The notes under the pieces: model-generated
Told to the model about the DNA's origin: nothing
The model's input: the letters and a program-made list of their open reading frames with translations, nothing else
The model's database searches: none
Origin: CAXGUU01 sp964012875
GTDB taxonomy: Bacteria > Pseudomonadota > Gammaproteobacteria > Ga0077536
Assembly: GCA_964012875.1 (NCBI GenBank)
Contig: CAXGUU010000029.1
Coordinates: forward strand, 1 to 18,494
Direction of reading: 5' to 3'
Length of the DNA stretch: 18,494 nt
Shown: piece after piece, positions 1 through 7,505 of the stretch
How the letters are laid out: each line of letters starts with the position of its first letter
Numbering within the stretch: position 1 is the first letter of the stretch
Made by a program: the position numbers and the translations under genes

Positions 1-351
1 GAGCTTATTGCCCTGGCCGAGCACTACAACCTGTTTATCCAAACCGGCGATCTTGCGGAGTTCCGCGGGTAACAACACCCGCCCCTGCGCGTCACAGCTA
101 CAATCGGTAGCATAGCCTCGTATGATTTGCTTAGTCCGTCGCTGATGCAGGTCAACGTCGGACAGGGCGGACAACTTGGCCTCGATTTCCGTCCATTCGG
201 GTAAAGGATAGAGCCAAAGGTTTCGGTCCCATGGATTAACCGTGAGCACCAACTCTCTGACTTCCAGGCGGGCGAGGCCTTCGCGCAGGCGTGCCGGTAC
301 GGCCAGGCGCCCCTTGGCATCAAGATTGACCGTATTGAGTCCGCGAAGCAT
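1..351 (-). CDS. mraZ: MraZ, transcriptional regulator of the dcw cluster (3' end outside window)
   Basis: MraZ is an AbrB-like DNA-binding protein encoded first in the division and cell-wall cluster; in E. coli it represses its own promoter. The reading frame is open from an ATG at 351 to the left edge, giving 117 residues of a protein usually about 150 long, so the C-terminus is missing. The start reads MLRGLNTVNLDAKGRL, against MFRG...NLDSKGRL in E. coli. The second half of the tandem repeat is present as CDAQGRVLLPAELRKIAGL, and the family block LYPLPEW lies at about residues 46-52. The start is chosen because the family begins with M-(F/L)-R-G; the nearest Shine-Dalgarno-like GAGG sits too close to the ATG to be convincing. 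The gene is transcribed leftwards from the promoter and operator at 431-493; rsmH, ftsL and ftsI would be expected off the left edge. Identification is secure. Confidence 0.95.
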   Translation of the reverse strand, partial: MLRGLNTVNLDAKGRLAVPARLREGLARLEVRELVLTVNPWDRNLWLYPLPEWTEIEAKLSALSDVDLHQRRTKQIIRGYATDCSCDAQGRVLLPAELRKIAGLDKQVVVLGQGNKL

Positions 352-430
352 GCCTCGGGCCAGGATCAGGCATCGAACTGTCGGAACAGGCACAACGGCC
401 CATCTTTGTCAGTTCGGGAAACGCCAGGAT

Positions 431-455
431 CCACAATTCCCCACTATTCACCACC
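431..455 (-). promoter_or_regulatory. MraZ boxes: three GTGG repeats spaced exactly 10 bp
   Basis: Read on the minus strand, GTGGT, GTGGG and GTGGA occur with an exact 10-bp period; on the plus strand CCAC falls at 431-434, 441-444 and 451-454. Short GTGG-type repeats about 10 bp apart upstream of mraZ are the known binding site of MraZ, an oligomeric ring that contacts successive turns on one DNA face. Here they overlap or directly follow the predicted transcription start, as expected for autorepression. Binding itself is inferred. Confidence 0.8.
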
Positions 456-463
456 GGTATTCA

Positions 464-493
464 ACTATACGGATCCTGAGCGAAAAGTGTCAA
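464..493 (-). promoter_or_regulatory. Predicted sigma-70 promoter of mraZ
   Basis: On the minus strand a perfect -35 TTGACA (488-493) is followed after 18 bp by TATAGT (464-469), a five-of-six match to the -10 consensus. It points at mraZ, about 113 bp from the start codon, and the MraZ boxes lie immediately downstream of the -10. Position and quality fit the known mraZ promoter arrangement. The transcription start, inferred near 457, is not proven. Confidence 0.75.
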
Positions 494-684
494 GGAAATT
501 AGGTCGAAAAAGCGCGTAAATGTTGCTTATACAACAGTAACTTAGCTCATTTCCGCATCCTCGATTCACGGCGTGCTGAACAGCCGCAATAAAAAGCAAT
601 TTCAAATCATTAGGATAGTCAACTTACCTAACTCAATTTATAGCAACGGGTACTAATGCCCGCCCCGGGCTGAATAGATTCAAA
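494..684. other. Non-coding gap between the mraZ promoter and RNase P RNA
   Basis: This AT-richer stretch belongs to the gene-free interval 352-684. The mraZ leader, boxes and promoter occupy 352-493. In 494-684 I see no convincing coding frame. On the minus strand, just past the 3' end of the RNase P RNA, GCCCG-GGG-CGGGC (about 658-670) can form a 5-bp hairpin. No T-run follows it, so I do not call a terminator. Confidence 0.5.
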
Positions 685-1060
685 GCAAGTTGGCCTATAA
701 GCCGGGTTCTGTAATATTGCAATGCAACATGGTGATCATTCATCTGCGACGAACGTCGCCGCTCGCCTGAAGCGACCTACCCGGGAGCTGGCGCGGACGA
801 CGCTCTGCCCAAAGGCGCACTCCCCTATTTGGTCTTGCTCCGGATGGGGTTTACCCTGCCAGCGGCGTTAACCGCCGCGGTGCGCTCTTACCGCACCTTT
901 TCACCCTTACCTGCATCTACGAGGCGGTATATTTTCTGTGGCACTGGCCGTGAACTCACGTTCCCCAGGCGTTACCTGGCATCCCGTCCTGCGGAGCCCG
1001 GACTTTCCTCTGCAACCGAACCATGCGGTTCCAGTCACAGCGATCACCCGGCCAACTTGC
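685..1060 (-). ncRNA. rnpB: RNase P RNA, bacterial type A
   Basis: This is the catalytic RNA of ribonuclease P, which removes 5' leaders from pre-tRNAs. Read on the minus strand, the conserved segments come in the right order: GAGGAAAGTCCGGGCTCC (993-1010); a block containing GGTAAGGGTGAAAAGG and GTAAGAGCGCACCGC (877-911); the L15 region with GGTAAACC, including the GGU that pairs with the tRNA 3' end (about 851-860); CAAATAGGGG; and the 3' block ACAGAACCCGGCTTATAG. The ends pair as an 11-bp P1 helix, GCAAGTTGGCC (1050-1060) with GGCCAACTTGC (685-695), which sets the boundaries to within a few bases. The length of about 376 nt is normal for type A. The gene lies 33 bp after rsmI on the same strand, so its promoter must overlap the rsmI 3' end. 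Confidence 0.97.
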
Positions 1061-1093
1061 TGGTTTTAAGTTTGCGGGTTGCGGCCAATAATT

Positions 1094-1945
1094 TCAACGC
1101 GAATCCGAACGCGACAGCTCGAGGATGCGGGCGTACACGCGGTTTTTGCGTTCGCCCGTGATCTCAGTCGTGAGACGGGTAGCCTCTTTCCGGTCGACAA
1201 CCTCCAGCAGCAGCGTAATGACACGATCCAACTCTGCTTCAGAAACACTCAACCCGGCGCCATCGACCACAATAACGAACTCGCCGCGCTCGCCGTTTTT
1301 GTCCGCCTCAAGCACTTCGACAAGCTCTCGGATCGTTCCCCGATAGATCGACTCGAAGCGCTTGGTCATTTCGCGTGAGACGACCGCACGCCGTTCACCG
1401 CCGAAAACCCCGTTCATGGCTTTCAGCGTCGCCACGATACGATGCGGTGCCTCGTAGAAAACGAGGGTGGAGGGCTCGGCCTGGAGTTCGTGCAGGCAAC
1501 GGTTCCTGGCGCCGTCACTGGCCGGCAGGAAGCCGACAAAGCTGAACCTGTCTGTTTTCAGGCCTGCCACCGACAGAGCCGCCACGACGGCACTCGGTCC
1601 AGGCACCGCGTGAACCGGTACGCCCGCCTCGATGGCGGATTGAACCAACCTGTAGCCTGGGTCGGAGATCAGCGGCGTGCCGGCATCGCTGATCAACGCA
1701 TAACTGAGCCGATTCTCCGCCGCCTGGGCAATCAATTTAGGCGATTGTTCCGCTTCGTTGTGGTCGTGCAGAGGCCTTGTGGGCGTTGAAATTTGATAAT
1801 GATCGAGGAGGCGACTGCTATGTCTGCTGTCTTCGCAGAGGACAAGATCAACGGCATTGAGTACTGCGATCGCGCGTACGGTTATATCGGACAAATTCCC
1901 GATCGGTGTGGCCACGACATACAGAGCAGGCCGTTCGATTGACAC
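1094..1945 (-). CDS. rsmI: 16S rRNA (cytidine1402-2'-O)-methyltransferase RsmI
   Basis: RsmI uses SAM to 2'-O-methylate C1402 in the 16S rRNA decoding centre. The 283-residue product matches the usual length of about 286. Visible SAM-MT III (tetrapyrrole methylase-like) motifs are TPIGNL (residues 13-18), EDSRHS (38-43), LHDHNE (59-64), SDAGTP (86-91), VPGPSA (114-119) and FYEAPHR further on. The frame stays open upstream to 2314, but that extension has no similarity I recognise and runs under lpoA. The GTG at 1945 gives MSIERPALYVVATPIGN, comparable to family N-termini. A TTG at 1993 is the main alternative and would overlap the lpoA start. No good Shine-Dalgarno is visible for either. The gene diverges from lpoA, as in E. 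coli and Pseudomonas. Confidence 0.93.
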   Translation of the reverse strand: MSIERPALYVVATPIGNLSDITVRAIAVLNAVDLVLCEDSRHSSRLLDHYQISTPTRPLHDHNEAEQSPKLIAQAAENRLSYALISDAGTPLISDPGYRLVQSAIEAGVPVHAVPGPSAVVAALSVAGLKTDRFSFVGFLPASDGARNRCLHELQAEPSTLVFYEAPHRIVATLKAMNGVFGGERRAVVSREMTKRFESIYRGTIRELVEVLEADKNGERGEFVIVVDGAGLSVSEAELDRVITLLLEVVDRKEATRLTTEITGERKNRVYARILELSRSDSR

Positions 1946-1948
1946 CTC

Positions 1949-1971
1949 ACTGGCCGAACCAGATACTGGCC
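1949..1971. repeat. 7-bp direct repeat in the rsmI/lpoA divergent junction
   Basis: ACTGGCC occurs at 1949-1955 and again at 1965-1971, one repeat every 16 bp. Between them CCAG (1959-1962) makes the symmetric series CTGG, CCAG, CTGG. The whole pattern lies in the 28 bp separating the two proposed GTG start codons. It could be an operator or part of a short leader, or chance; no regulator is suggested by the sequence. Confidence 0.35.
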
Positions 1972-1973
1972 CG

Positions 1974-3863
1974 GTGTTCGATTCGTTACTCAAGTTCAGT
2001 CTAACCCGTCTACGCTTAATCGCAGTTGCCGCAGCCGCGATCATTACAATTGGCTGCGGCTCGGAAAGCAACGTTCGGCCGGCGCTGGCCGCGCCCAGCC
2101 CTGAGGTCGTGGGACAAAGACAGCTGGGTAGCGGCAATTTGCTGACGGCAGCAACAAGTTTCCTCAAACTTAGCAAAACTGTCGCTGGCGCCGGTGGTGC
2201 GGAGCATGCCGCTATTGCCTCACTGGCGTTCCACCAGGCAGGAGAGACAGACACTGCCGCCAGCATCGTCAGCGATCTCGAGTCGCAGGGCTTTGACGCA
2301 GACAGTAACAGCATCGTGGCGACGGCCGTGCTGTGCGCAGAAGTCGCCGTCGGGAACTTCGATTCCGCGGCGGAATTGGCAATGCGGATTCGAGCGGACG
2401 AACTGCCTGCCTATGCGGCGTTCCGCTATCACTACTGCACGGGTGCCGCTTTGCTCCGTAATAGAGATTACAGCGAGGCAACCGCGGCCTTGCTGGAATC
2501 TTATCGTTACGCGGGTACCAGTCGCGCGGACGCACTGCTCGCCCGGACAACCTGGGATGCGGTCTCACAGTTATCGGAAAAGGCGATCCAGGCGAAAATC
2601 GAGGGCGCCGACAGCTCCGCCCGCGGTTGGTATGACCTGGCGCTCACAGCTCGCCGTGCCTTGGCCAACGAATCAACATTCGATGCTTCATTCCAGACGT
2701 GGCAATCTCAGTACACATCCCATCCGGCTGCGCAGCTGGAGATGCAGCTGCGCGAGCAGGCGCAAGCCCTCGACGTCGAACCCGCTCAGGTCGCGCTGCT
2801 GCTTCCGTTTTCGGCCGAACTCAAAAACGCCGCAACCGCGGTGAGAGATGGGTTCCTGGCGGCGCGCTATCTCGATTCCTCAACCGATGAACGACCCACA
2901 ATTCGTATCTACGATTCGAGCGACGAAGATTTTAAGCAGACTGTTCAGCAGGCCCTGAACGATGGTGCAGACATGCTGGTCGGACCACTGCGCAAGAATT
3001 TGGTGGACCGACTGAGCCAACTTGACGGCGTTCAGACCAAGGTCCTGGCGCTGAACATCGTCGCTGCTGATGAGGCTGCCATGCGCCCGGGTTTTTACCA
3101 GTTCGGTTTATCACCCGAAGACGAGGCTGCGCAGGTCGCGCGACGAGCCTACCGCGAGGGTAACCGCGCCCTAATGCTGGTGCCTGACACTGCCTGGGGT
3201 CAGCGAATGTATAAAGCTTTCCAACGCAGTTGGACTGAACTTGGCGGTGAGCTGGTAGCGGAAGTCTTCTACGGGGAAGACGCCGAAGCTTATGCGAAAG
3301 CAGTCAAGCGCGGCCTTAACGTTGATTTGAGTGATGCACGCAGCGCCGACATCAAGCGCACAATCGCAACAGAACTCCATGCTGAACCGCGACGCCGACA
3401 GGACATTGATGTCATTCTATTGGCCGCATCGCCGGACAACGCTAGGCAGCTTGTTCCACAGCTGCGCTATTTTCGAGCAGAGGATATCGCGGTTTTTGCG
3501 ACTTCTCATGTCTACGCCGGCGGAACGCGGCTCAATCGCGATTCAGATTTGGACGGCGTTACATTCGGTGATATGCCTTGGCTGTTCGGTGCCAACGATC
3601 ACAGCTCGTTCAACGCGATGAGACGAATCTGGCGGAGTGAATCGCAGACCTTTGCGCGACTCTATGGTTTTGGCATCGACGCCTACCGGCTTCTGCCTTA
3701 CCTGCCGAAGTTGCAGCAACAGCGCGGGCTGCGAATTCCAGGTGTCACCGGTGACCTCTGGATGGACCATGATGGCGTCATCCACCGGAACATGACGTGG
3801 CTGAAATTCGTCGAGGGCATCCCGACGCTGCTGGATCATTCAGATCCCATTCGCATTGAATAG
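1974..3863 (+). CDS. lpoA: LpoA, outer-membrane lipoprotein activator of PBP1A
   Basis: LpoA spans the periplasm from the outer membrane and stimulates the peptidoglycan synthase PBP1A. The product is about 629 residues, within the known range (roughly 600-680). With the GTG at 1974 it has a short basic n-region (KFSLTRLRL), a hydrophobic stretch and a lipidation cysteine at residue 28 in IITIGC; Thr at -3 is unusual for a lipobox. Residues about 35-260 are an Ala-rich helical TPR-like domain. From about residue 268 (AQVALLLPFSAEL) comes a periplasmic-binding-protein type I fold, with ADMLVGPLRKNLV and VILLAASPDNARQLVP typical of the family. A TTG at 1857 is in frame but would put 39 extra residues before the signal peptide and lie inside rsmI. 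First gene of lpoA-yraN-diaA-dolP. Family assignment is firm; the start is less so. Confidence 0.92.
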   Translation: MFDSLLKFSLTRLRLIAVAAAAIITIGCGSESNVRPALAAPSPEVVGQRQLGSGNLLTAATSFLKLSKTVAGAGGAEHAAIASLAFHQAGETDTAASIVSDLESQGFDADSNSIVATAVLCAEVAVGNFDSAAELAMRIRADELPAYAAFRYHYCTGAALLRNRDYSEATAALLESYRYAGTSRADALLARTTWDAVSQLSEKAIQAKIEGADSSARGWYDLALTARRALANESTFDASFQTWQSQYTSHPAAQLEMQLREQAQALDVEPAQVALLLPFSAELKNAATAVRDGFLAARYLDSSTDERPTIRIYDSSDEDFKQTVQQALNDGADMLVGPLRKNLVDRLSQLDGVQTKVLALNIVAADEAAMRPGFYQFGLSPEDEAAQVARRAYREGNRALMLVPDTAWGQRMYKAFQRSWTELGGELVAEVFYGEDAEAYAKAVKRGLNVDLSDARSADIKRTIATELHAEPRRRQDIDVILLAASPDNARQLVPQLRYFRAEDIAVFATSHVYAGGTRLNRDSDLDGVTFGDMPWLFGANDHSSFNAMRRIWRSESQTFARLYGFGIDAYRLLPYLPKLQQQRGLRIPGVTGDLWMDHDGVIHRNMTWLKFVEGIPTLLDHSDPIRIE

Positions 3864-4245
3864 CAACCTGACGAGCGACCATCGCATAGTGGCCCAGTTG
3901 CGCGGCGCTAACTTCGAGGGCCTTGCTCGCCAGCGAATGGAATCAACCGGCTATCGACTCGTCTGCGCGAAATATACTTGCCGCGTCGGCGAAATTGACC
4001 TGATCATGCAATCGAAGGTAGCGATCGTATTTGTCGAAGTGCGCTACCGTCACCACAACACCTTCGGAAGCGCCTTAGAATCGATTGACTCGAAGAAGCA
4101 GACTCGCGTGATCAAAGCGGCCCAGCATTTCCTGCTTGCGAACCCCGAGTTCGAATACCGGGCAGCCCGATTCGATGTTATCGGTTTTGCGGTCGATGCG
4201 GCGGATCCGGAAACGCACTGGATTGAGAATGCTTTTTCGGCATAA
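3856..4245 (+). CDS. yraN: YraN/UPF0102 family nuclease-like protein
   Basis: A small protein of the YraN/UPF0102 family, which has a restriction-endonuclease-like fold related to Holliday-junction resolvases; its cellular role is not established. The diagnostic core is visible: GxxFEGLARQRMESTGY, then GEIDLIM (acidic active-site strand), VFVEVRYR, a Lys-containing helix SKKQTRVIKAAQHFL, and FDVIGF near the end. The 129-residue length (from 3856) is normal for the family. The frame opens with TTG at 3856, overlapping the lpoA stop by 8 nt, which would suit translational coupling. An in-frame GTG at 3889 (118 residues) is an equally reasonable start, and neither has a clear Shine-Dalgarno. The place between lpoA and diaA is the conserved one. 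Confidence 0.9.
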   Translation: MNSNLTSDHRIVAQLRGANFEGLARQRMESTGYRLVCAKYTCRVGEIDLIMQSKVAIVFVEVRYRHHNTFGSALESIDSKKQTRVIKAAQHFLLANPEFEYRAARFDVIGFAVDAADPETHWIENAFSA

Positions 4246-4311
4246 TGCGTGCGATATTTGTTCGACCGCAACTGAACGGTAAGCGTCTGTTCAGGTCACC
4301 AACCTCAACTC

Positions 4312-4917
4312 GTGGAAATGAATTTGGATCCCTCTGAAAGAGTGAACGCCCAGTTCGAGGCTAGCATTGCGGTAAAGACCAAGGCGGCCGAAACCCTCGC
4401 TACCCGCATCGCTGACGGCGGCAGCCTGCTTGCCGATTGCCTTCTGGACAGCGGCAAGATCCTGTGCTGTGGAAACGGCGGGTCGGCTGCGGATGCCCAG
4501 CATTTCTCGTCGGAGATGCTGAACCGATTCGAGCGTGAAAGACCAGGCTTGGCTGCGATAACCTTGACAACGGATGCGTCAACAATAACGTCGATTGGCA
4601 ACGACTATCAGTTTGCCGACATTTTCGCCAAACAAATTCGCGCCCTGGGTAACGCGGAAGACGTGTTGCTGGCAATTACCACGAGCGGCAACTCTCATAA
4701 TATCCTGAACGCTATCGACGCGGCGCACGACAACGACCTGACTGTACTGCTGCTCAGCGGTAAAGACGGCGGCGATGCCGGCCGAAGTCTTAACGCCCAG
4801 GACATTGAAATACGCGTTCCGAGCCAGTCGACGGCAAGAATTCAGGAAACGCACATCACCATCATTCATTGCCTGTGCGATCTGGTCGATACGCAACTGC
4901 TGGGGCAGGAGGAATAG
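4312..4917 (+). CDS. diaA: DiaA, DnaA initiator-associating SIS-domain protein
   Basis: DiaA is a tetrameric sugar-isomerase (SIS) domain protein that binds DnaA and promotes timely initiation at oriC; it resembles the phosphoheptose isomerase GmhA. The SIS signature residues are present: CCGNGGSAADAQHFSSE (GNGGSA at 54-59), TTDASTITSIGNDY, ITTSGNSHN (123-131), and a C-terminal ARIQETHITIIHCLCDLVD. The length of 201 residues is close to family members (about 196). The chosen GTG at 4312 gives MEMNLDP; an ATG two codons later (4318) is possible. The call as DiaA rather than GmhA rests on its place between yraN and dolP; a heptose-isomerase activity cannot be excluded from sequence. The 66-bp gap after yraN shows no obvious signal. 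Confidence 0.92.
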   Translation: MEMNLDPSERVNAQFEASIAVKTKAAETLATRIADGGSLLADCLLDSGKILCCGNGGSAADAQHFSSEMLNRFERERPGLAAITLTTDASTITSIGNDYQFADIFAKQIRALGNAEDVLLAITTSGNSHNILNAIDAAHDNDLTVLLLSGKDGGDAGRSLNAQDIEIRVPSQSTARIQETHITIIHCLCDLVDTQLLGQEE

Positions 4918-5508
4918 ATGACACATTATCGAAACTTGATGGCTTCGTGTGGGATTGTCGGCCTTCTGTTTTTGTGTGTTTTTCTGTCCGCTTGCGCAGG
5001 CATCATCGTCGGCGGCGCCGCCACCAGCGCCGTCGTTGCAAACGATCCCCGAACCACCGGTACTTTTGTCGAGGATCAATCAATCGAATTAAAGGCCGCA
5101 AAAAGGCTGAATGAAGATACAGAGCTTAAAGATCAAACCAACATTAACGTCACAAGCTATAACCAGGTTGCCCTGGTAAGCGGCCAGGCCCCGACGGCAA
5201 GCCTCAAAAAACGCGCGGTCGACATCGTGTCAGCAATTGAAAAAATACGGCACGTCCATGACGAGATTGAGATTTCAGCACCAAGCTCTATGATGTCGCG
5301 CACTAACGATACGGTCCTGACCACTAAAGTGAAGACCAAACTGTTCGCTAACGATCAGCTCAATGCAGCCCACATCAAGGTTGTCAGCGAGACCGGAACG
5401 GTATATTTGCTCGGGCTCGTATCGAACCAGGACGCCGCGCTAGCTGCGGAAATTGCAAGTACCACGGGCGGCGTGCGCAAAGTCGTCAAACTGTTTGAAC
5501 AGCTATAG
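4918..5508 (+). CDS. dolP: DolP (YraP), BON-domain outer-membrane lipoprotein
   Basis: DolP is an outer-membrane lipoprotein that binds anionic phospholipid at the division site and supports envelope integrity. The 196-residue product starts with a signal peptide ending in the lipobox LSAC, with lipidated Cys26, followed by a small Gly/Ala segment (AGIIVGGAATSAV). Two BON domains follow, about residues 45-115 (around NINVTSYNQVALVSG) and 120-195 (TKVKTKLFAND... GTVYLLGLVSN), ending FEQL. The length matches E. coli (191). The ATG directly abuts the diaA stop codon, and AGGAGG inside the diaA 3' end lies 5 nt upstream: the strongest Shine-Dalgarno in this operon and a decisive start indicator. 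Last gene of the operon; it converges on sspB. Confidence 0.94.
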   Translation: MTHYRNLMASCGIVGLLFLCVFLSACAGIIVGGAATSAVVANDPRTTGTFVEDQSIELKAAKRLNEDTELKDQTNINVTSYNQVALVSGQAPTASLKKRAVDIVSAIEKIRHVHDEIEISAPSSMMSRTNDTVLTTKVKTKLFANDQLNAAHIKVVSETGTVYLLGLVSNQDAALAAEIASTTGGVRKVVKLFEQL

Positions 5509-5528
5509 CCCGAACGACCGCGCCTGCA

Positions 5529-5544
5529 GGGCTGGCTACAGCCC
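5529..5544. terminator. Weak hairpin between the convergent dolP and sspB genes
   Basis: GGGCTG-GCTA-CAGCCC forms a perfect 6-bp stem with a 4-nt loop, 21 bp after the dolP stop codon. No T-run follows on either strand, so a classical intrinsic terminator is not shown. The location in a 149-bp convergent gap makes a terminator or mRNA 3'-end role plausible. The rest of 5509-5657 shows nothing I can name. Confidence 0.3.
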
Positions 5545-5657
5545 GAGATTGCAGATACGCTAAGCATGAACAACGGCTGGTCGGGACTGCGCCAACAGGT
5601 AGCACGCGCGGGTATACGCCAGAGCTAGTAACGCTGCAATGAACGTGTTCGCGAACC

Positions 5658-6104
5658 CTATTTGATGAGTTTCAGATGTGGCCCCTTACCTGGCTTGCGG
5701 GAAGATTCAGATGCGGCCGGACTTTGGTCAGTTAGTGCTTCCGTTACCGCAGTTTCAGATCTGGTGATGGTCGTCGCGGGCGCCACTTCCTCACCAGCAA
5801 TTTCGCCAAGGAAAATGCCCTGTCCGTTTTCTCTGCCATAAATAGCCTGTATGGCGGGCAATGGAACGGTAATGTCCAAATGTACACCTGAAAAGCGAGC
5901 TCCGAACATGATGTATTCGTTGCCGAGTTCGAGCTCCCTCACCGCCGTTGGCGCAACGTTCAAAACGATCATGCCGTTTTTGACATGTTGCGGGGGCACG
6001 ACAGTTCCGTCTACCGACGCATCGACAAGCAGATGCGGTGTAGCGCCGTTGTCGACTAACCAGTCATAAATCGCCCGCAGCAGGTATGGCCGAGTCGACG
6101 ACAT
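5658..6104 (-). CDS. sspB: SspB, ClpXP specificity adaptor
   Basis: SspB delivers ssrA-tagged proteins, and in some systems RseA fragments, to ClpXP. The folded substrate-binding domain begins RPYLLRAIYDWLVDNG and contains TPHLLVDASVDG, MIVLNVAPTAV and IYGRENGQG, all family hallmarks. A flexible Ser/Pro/Ala/Thr-rich tail ends in HLKLIK, the ClpX-binding XB motif (about residues 143-148). The ATG at 6104 gives MSSTRPYLLRA, very like the Pseudomonas N-terminus as I recall it; a GTG at 6128 would add eight residues. No clear Shine-Dalgarno supports either. It lies 53 bp after sspA on the same strand and is the last gene of the bc1-ssp cluster. Confidence 0.93.
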   Translation of the reverse strand: MSSTRPYLLRAIYDWLVDNGATPHLLVDASVDGTVVPPQHVKNGMIVLNVAPTAVRELELGNEYIMFGARFSGVHLDITVPLPAIQAIYGRENGQGIFLGEIAGEEVAPATTITRSETAVTEALTDQSPAASESSRKPGKGPHLKLIK

Positions 6105-6157
6105 ACCGGGTTGGTCAGTATCGGACACGATAAATCAGCGTCGGCCAGCGTTGGGGC

Positions 6158-6781
6158 CTATCGAATTTCCTGCTCGACCGATGAAAGGTTGGATTGAAAA
6201 GCGCTGCGGGCGAAGAGTTTATCGCCATATTTGATCAGGGCCTTGGCCGGCGAGCCCAGTTTGACGCCGTAATGCGGAATCCGCCACAGCAATGGCGCCA
6301 TGCATAAATCAACCAGAGAAAACTCGTCGGACATAAAAAACGGATACTGACCGAACACGGGGGCCAGAGCCAACAGATTGTCGCGCAGCAACTTTCGAGC
6401 ACTGGCCGCGGCGATATCATTGTCGCCCTCGATCTCGCTCGCCAACGAATATAAATCCCGCACAATGCGGTAACGAAATTGCCGGTTATTGGCCCGGGAA
6501 ACGGGGTCAACGGGCATCAGCGGCGGATGCGGGTAACGCTCATCTAGATACTCCATCATGATCTGGGCGTCGTAGATGACCAGGTCCCGGTCGACAAGCG
6601 TGAGCAGGCTGTCATAAGGGTTAAGATCATTGAGATCTTCCGGCTTGCTTTGCTCATCAATGAAACGAATATCAACATTGATATCTTTTTCGGAGAGAAC
6701 GAGTCGCACGCTATGCCCCAGCGGGTCGGCCGCATCGGCGTAAAGCGTCATGATCGAACGCCGATTGGTCAGTGCGGTCAT
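6158..6781 (-). CDS. sspA: SspA, stringent starvation protein A (RNA polymerase-associated)
   Basis: SspA has a glutathione-S-transferase fold without known GST activity; it binds RNA polymerase holoenzyme and affects stationary-phase and stress gene expression. The 207-residue product shows RRSIMTLYADAADPLGH, then LNPYDSLLTLVDRDLVIYD (thioredoxin-like domain), the signature MEYLDERYPHPPLMPVDPV, and in the helical domain APVFGQYPFFMSDEFSLVDL. The PHPPLMP block is the SspA hallmark. The ATG at 6781 is chosen because it follows the petC stop with one intervening base and aligns with family starts. An ATG at 6793 would add four residues and overlap petC, with GGAAGG abutting it too closely. Position between petC and sspB is the conserved gammaproteobacterial arrangement. 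Confidence 0.93.
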   Translation of the reverse strand: MTALTNRRSIMTLYADAADPLGHSVRLVLSEKDINVDIRFIDEQSKPEDLNDLNPYDSLLTLVDRDLVIYDAQIMMEYLDERYPHPPLMPVDPVSRANNRQFRYRIVRDLYSLASEIEGDNDIAAASARKLLRDNLLALAPVFGQYPFFMSDEFSLVDLCMAPLLWRIPHYGVKLGSPAKALIKYGDKLFARSAFQSNLSSVEQEIR

Positions 6782-6782
6782 C

Positions 6783-7505
6783 TTAGTGAACATCCTTCCA
6801 GTATTCCCGTTTCATGAGGTAGGTTGCGACAAGCAGGACAAACAGGAAGACGATGACCCAAAAGCCGATTTTGTAACGTACTAATTTTGCTGGTTCACCC
6901 ACGTAGACCAAGAAAGCAACGAGGTCTCGAGTCGCTTTTTGATACTCAGCCGCGTTCATTTTGCCGCCCGCGGCCACCGACAAAGCCGCCTCGTGGCTTT
7001 CATCGTCCCCAGCGATCTTGTCTGCAAGGCCTTGAAGTTCCCACAACACATGGGGCATCGCAGTATCGGGGAAATAAAGGTTATTGACGCCGCTTGGCCG
7101 GCCGTCATCGCGGTAGTAGCCATTGAGGAAGGAGTAGAGCCAGTCCTCGCCCCGCGCCCGCGCGATCACTGATAAGTCAGGCGGTGCCACACCAAACCAC
7201 GACTCCGCATCCTGCGGATTAATCGCGACGGTCATCGTTTCGCCAACTTTGTCCGCCGCAAACATGAGATTTTCCTTAACCGCATCTTCGTCGAGTTCCA
7301 GATCTTCGGCCATACGGTTGTAACGCATGTATTGTGCCGAATGACAGCTCAGACAGTAGTTGACGAACAATCGTGCACCACGCTGCAACGATGTCTTGTT
7401 GCTCAGACTGACGTTGGCCTCCATGAGGGCGGGCCCACCACCGCCGGCGGCGGTAACAACATGTGTGCCACTCAGTAACAATAAGGCAATTAGTGCTTTC
7501 TTCAT
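6783..7505 (-). CDS. petC: Cytochrome c1, haem subunit of the bc1 complex
   Basis: This is the membrane-anchored c-type cytochrome that takes electrons from the Rieske protein and passes them to a soluble or membrane cytochrome c. The 240-residue product has an N-terminal Sec signal (MKKALIALLLLSG...AAG), one haem-binding site CLSCH at residues 51-55, and a methionine in PDTAMPH (Met150) as the likely sixth ligand. A C-terminal membrane anchor covers about residues 211-231, followed by MKREYWKDVH. Length and layout are normal for proteobacteria with separate cyt b and c1 genes. The ATG overlaps the petB stop as ATGA, indicating coupled translation. Confidence 0.96.
   Translation of the reverse strand: MKKALIALLLLSGTHVVTAAGGGGPALMEANVSLSNKTSLQRGARLFVNYCLSCHSAQYMRYNRMAEDLELDEDAVKENLMFAADKVGETMTVAINPQDAESWFGVAPPDLSVIARARGEDWLYSFLNGYYRDDGRPSGVNNLYFPDTAMPHVLWELQGLADKIAGDDESHEAALSVAAGGKMNAAEYQKATRDLVAFLVYVGEPAKLVRYKIGFWVIVFLFVLLVATYLMKREYWKDVH

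Noticed and set aside
242..502. 86-residue plus-strand open frame opposite mraZ
   Set aside because: Arg/Ser-rich composition typical of an antisense shadow; it overlaps the mraZ promoter, the boxes and the real mraZ coding frame.
641..684. Possible intrinsic terminator after RNase P RNA (GCCCG-GGG-CGGGC hairpin, minus strand)
   Set aside because: The stem is only 5 bp, competing pairings exist and no T-run follows, so termination here is not supported.
1946..2314. 406-residue version of RsmI starting at 2314
   Set aside because: The extra N-terminus has no family similarity I recognise and lies antisense within lpoA, including its signal peptide.
2194..2844. 216-residue plus-strand frame inside lpoA, and large antisense frames over hisD, hisG and pdxB
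   Set aside because: All lie fully within well-supported genes in another frame and have low-complexity Arg/Ser/Pro-rich composition.
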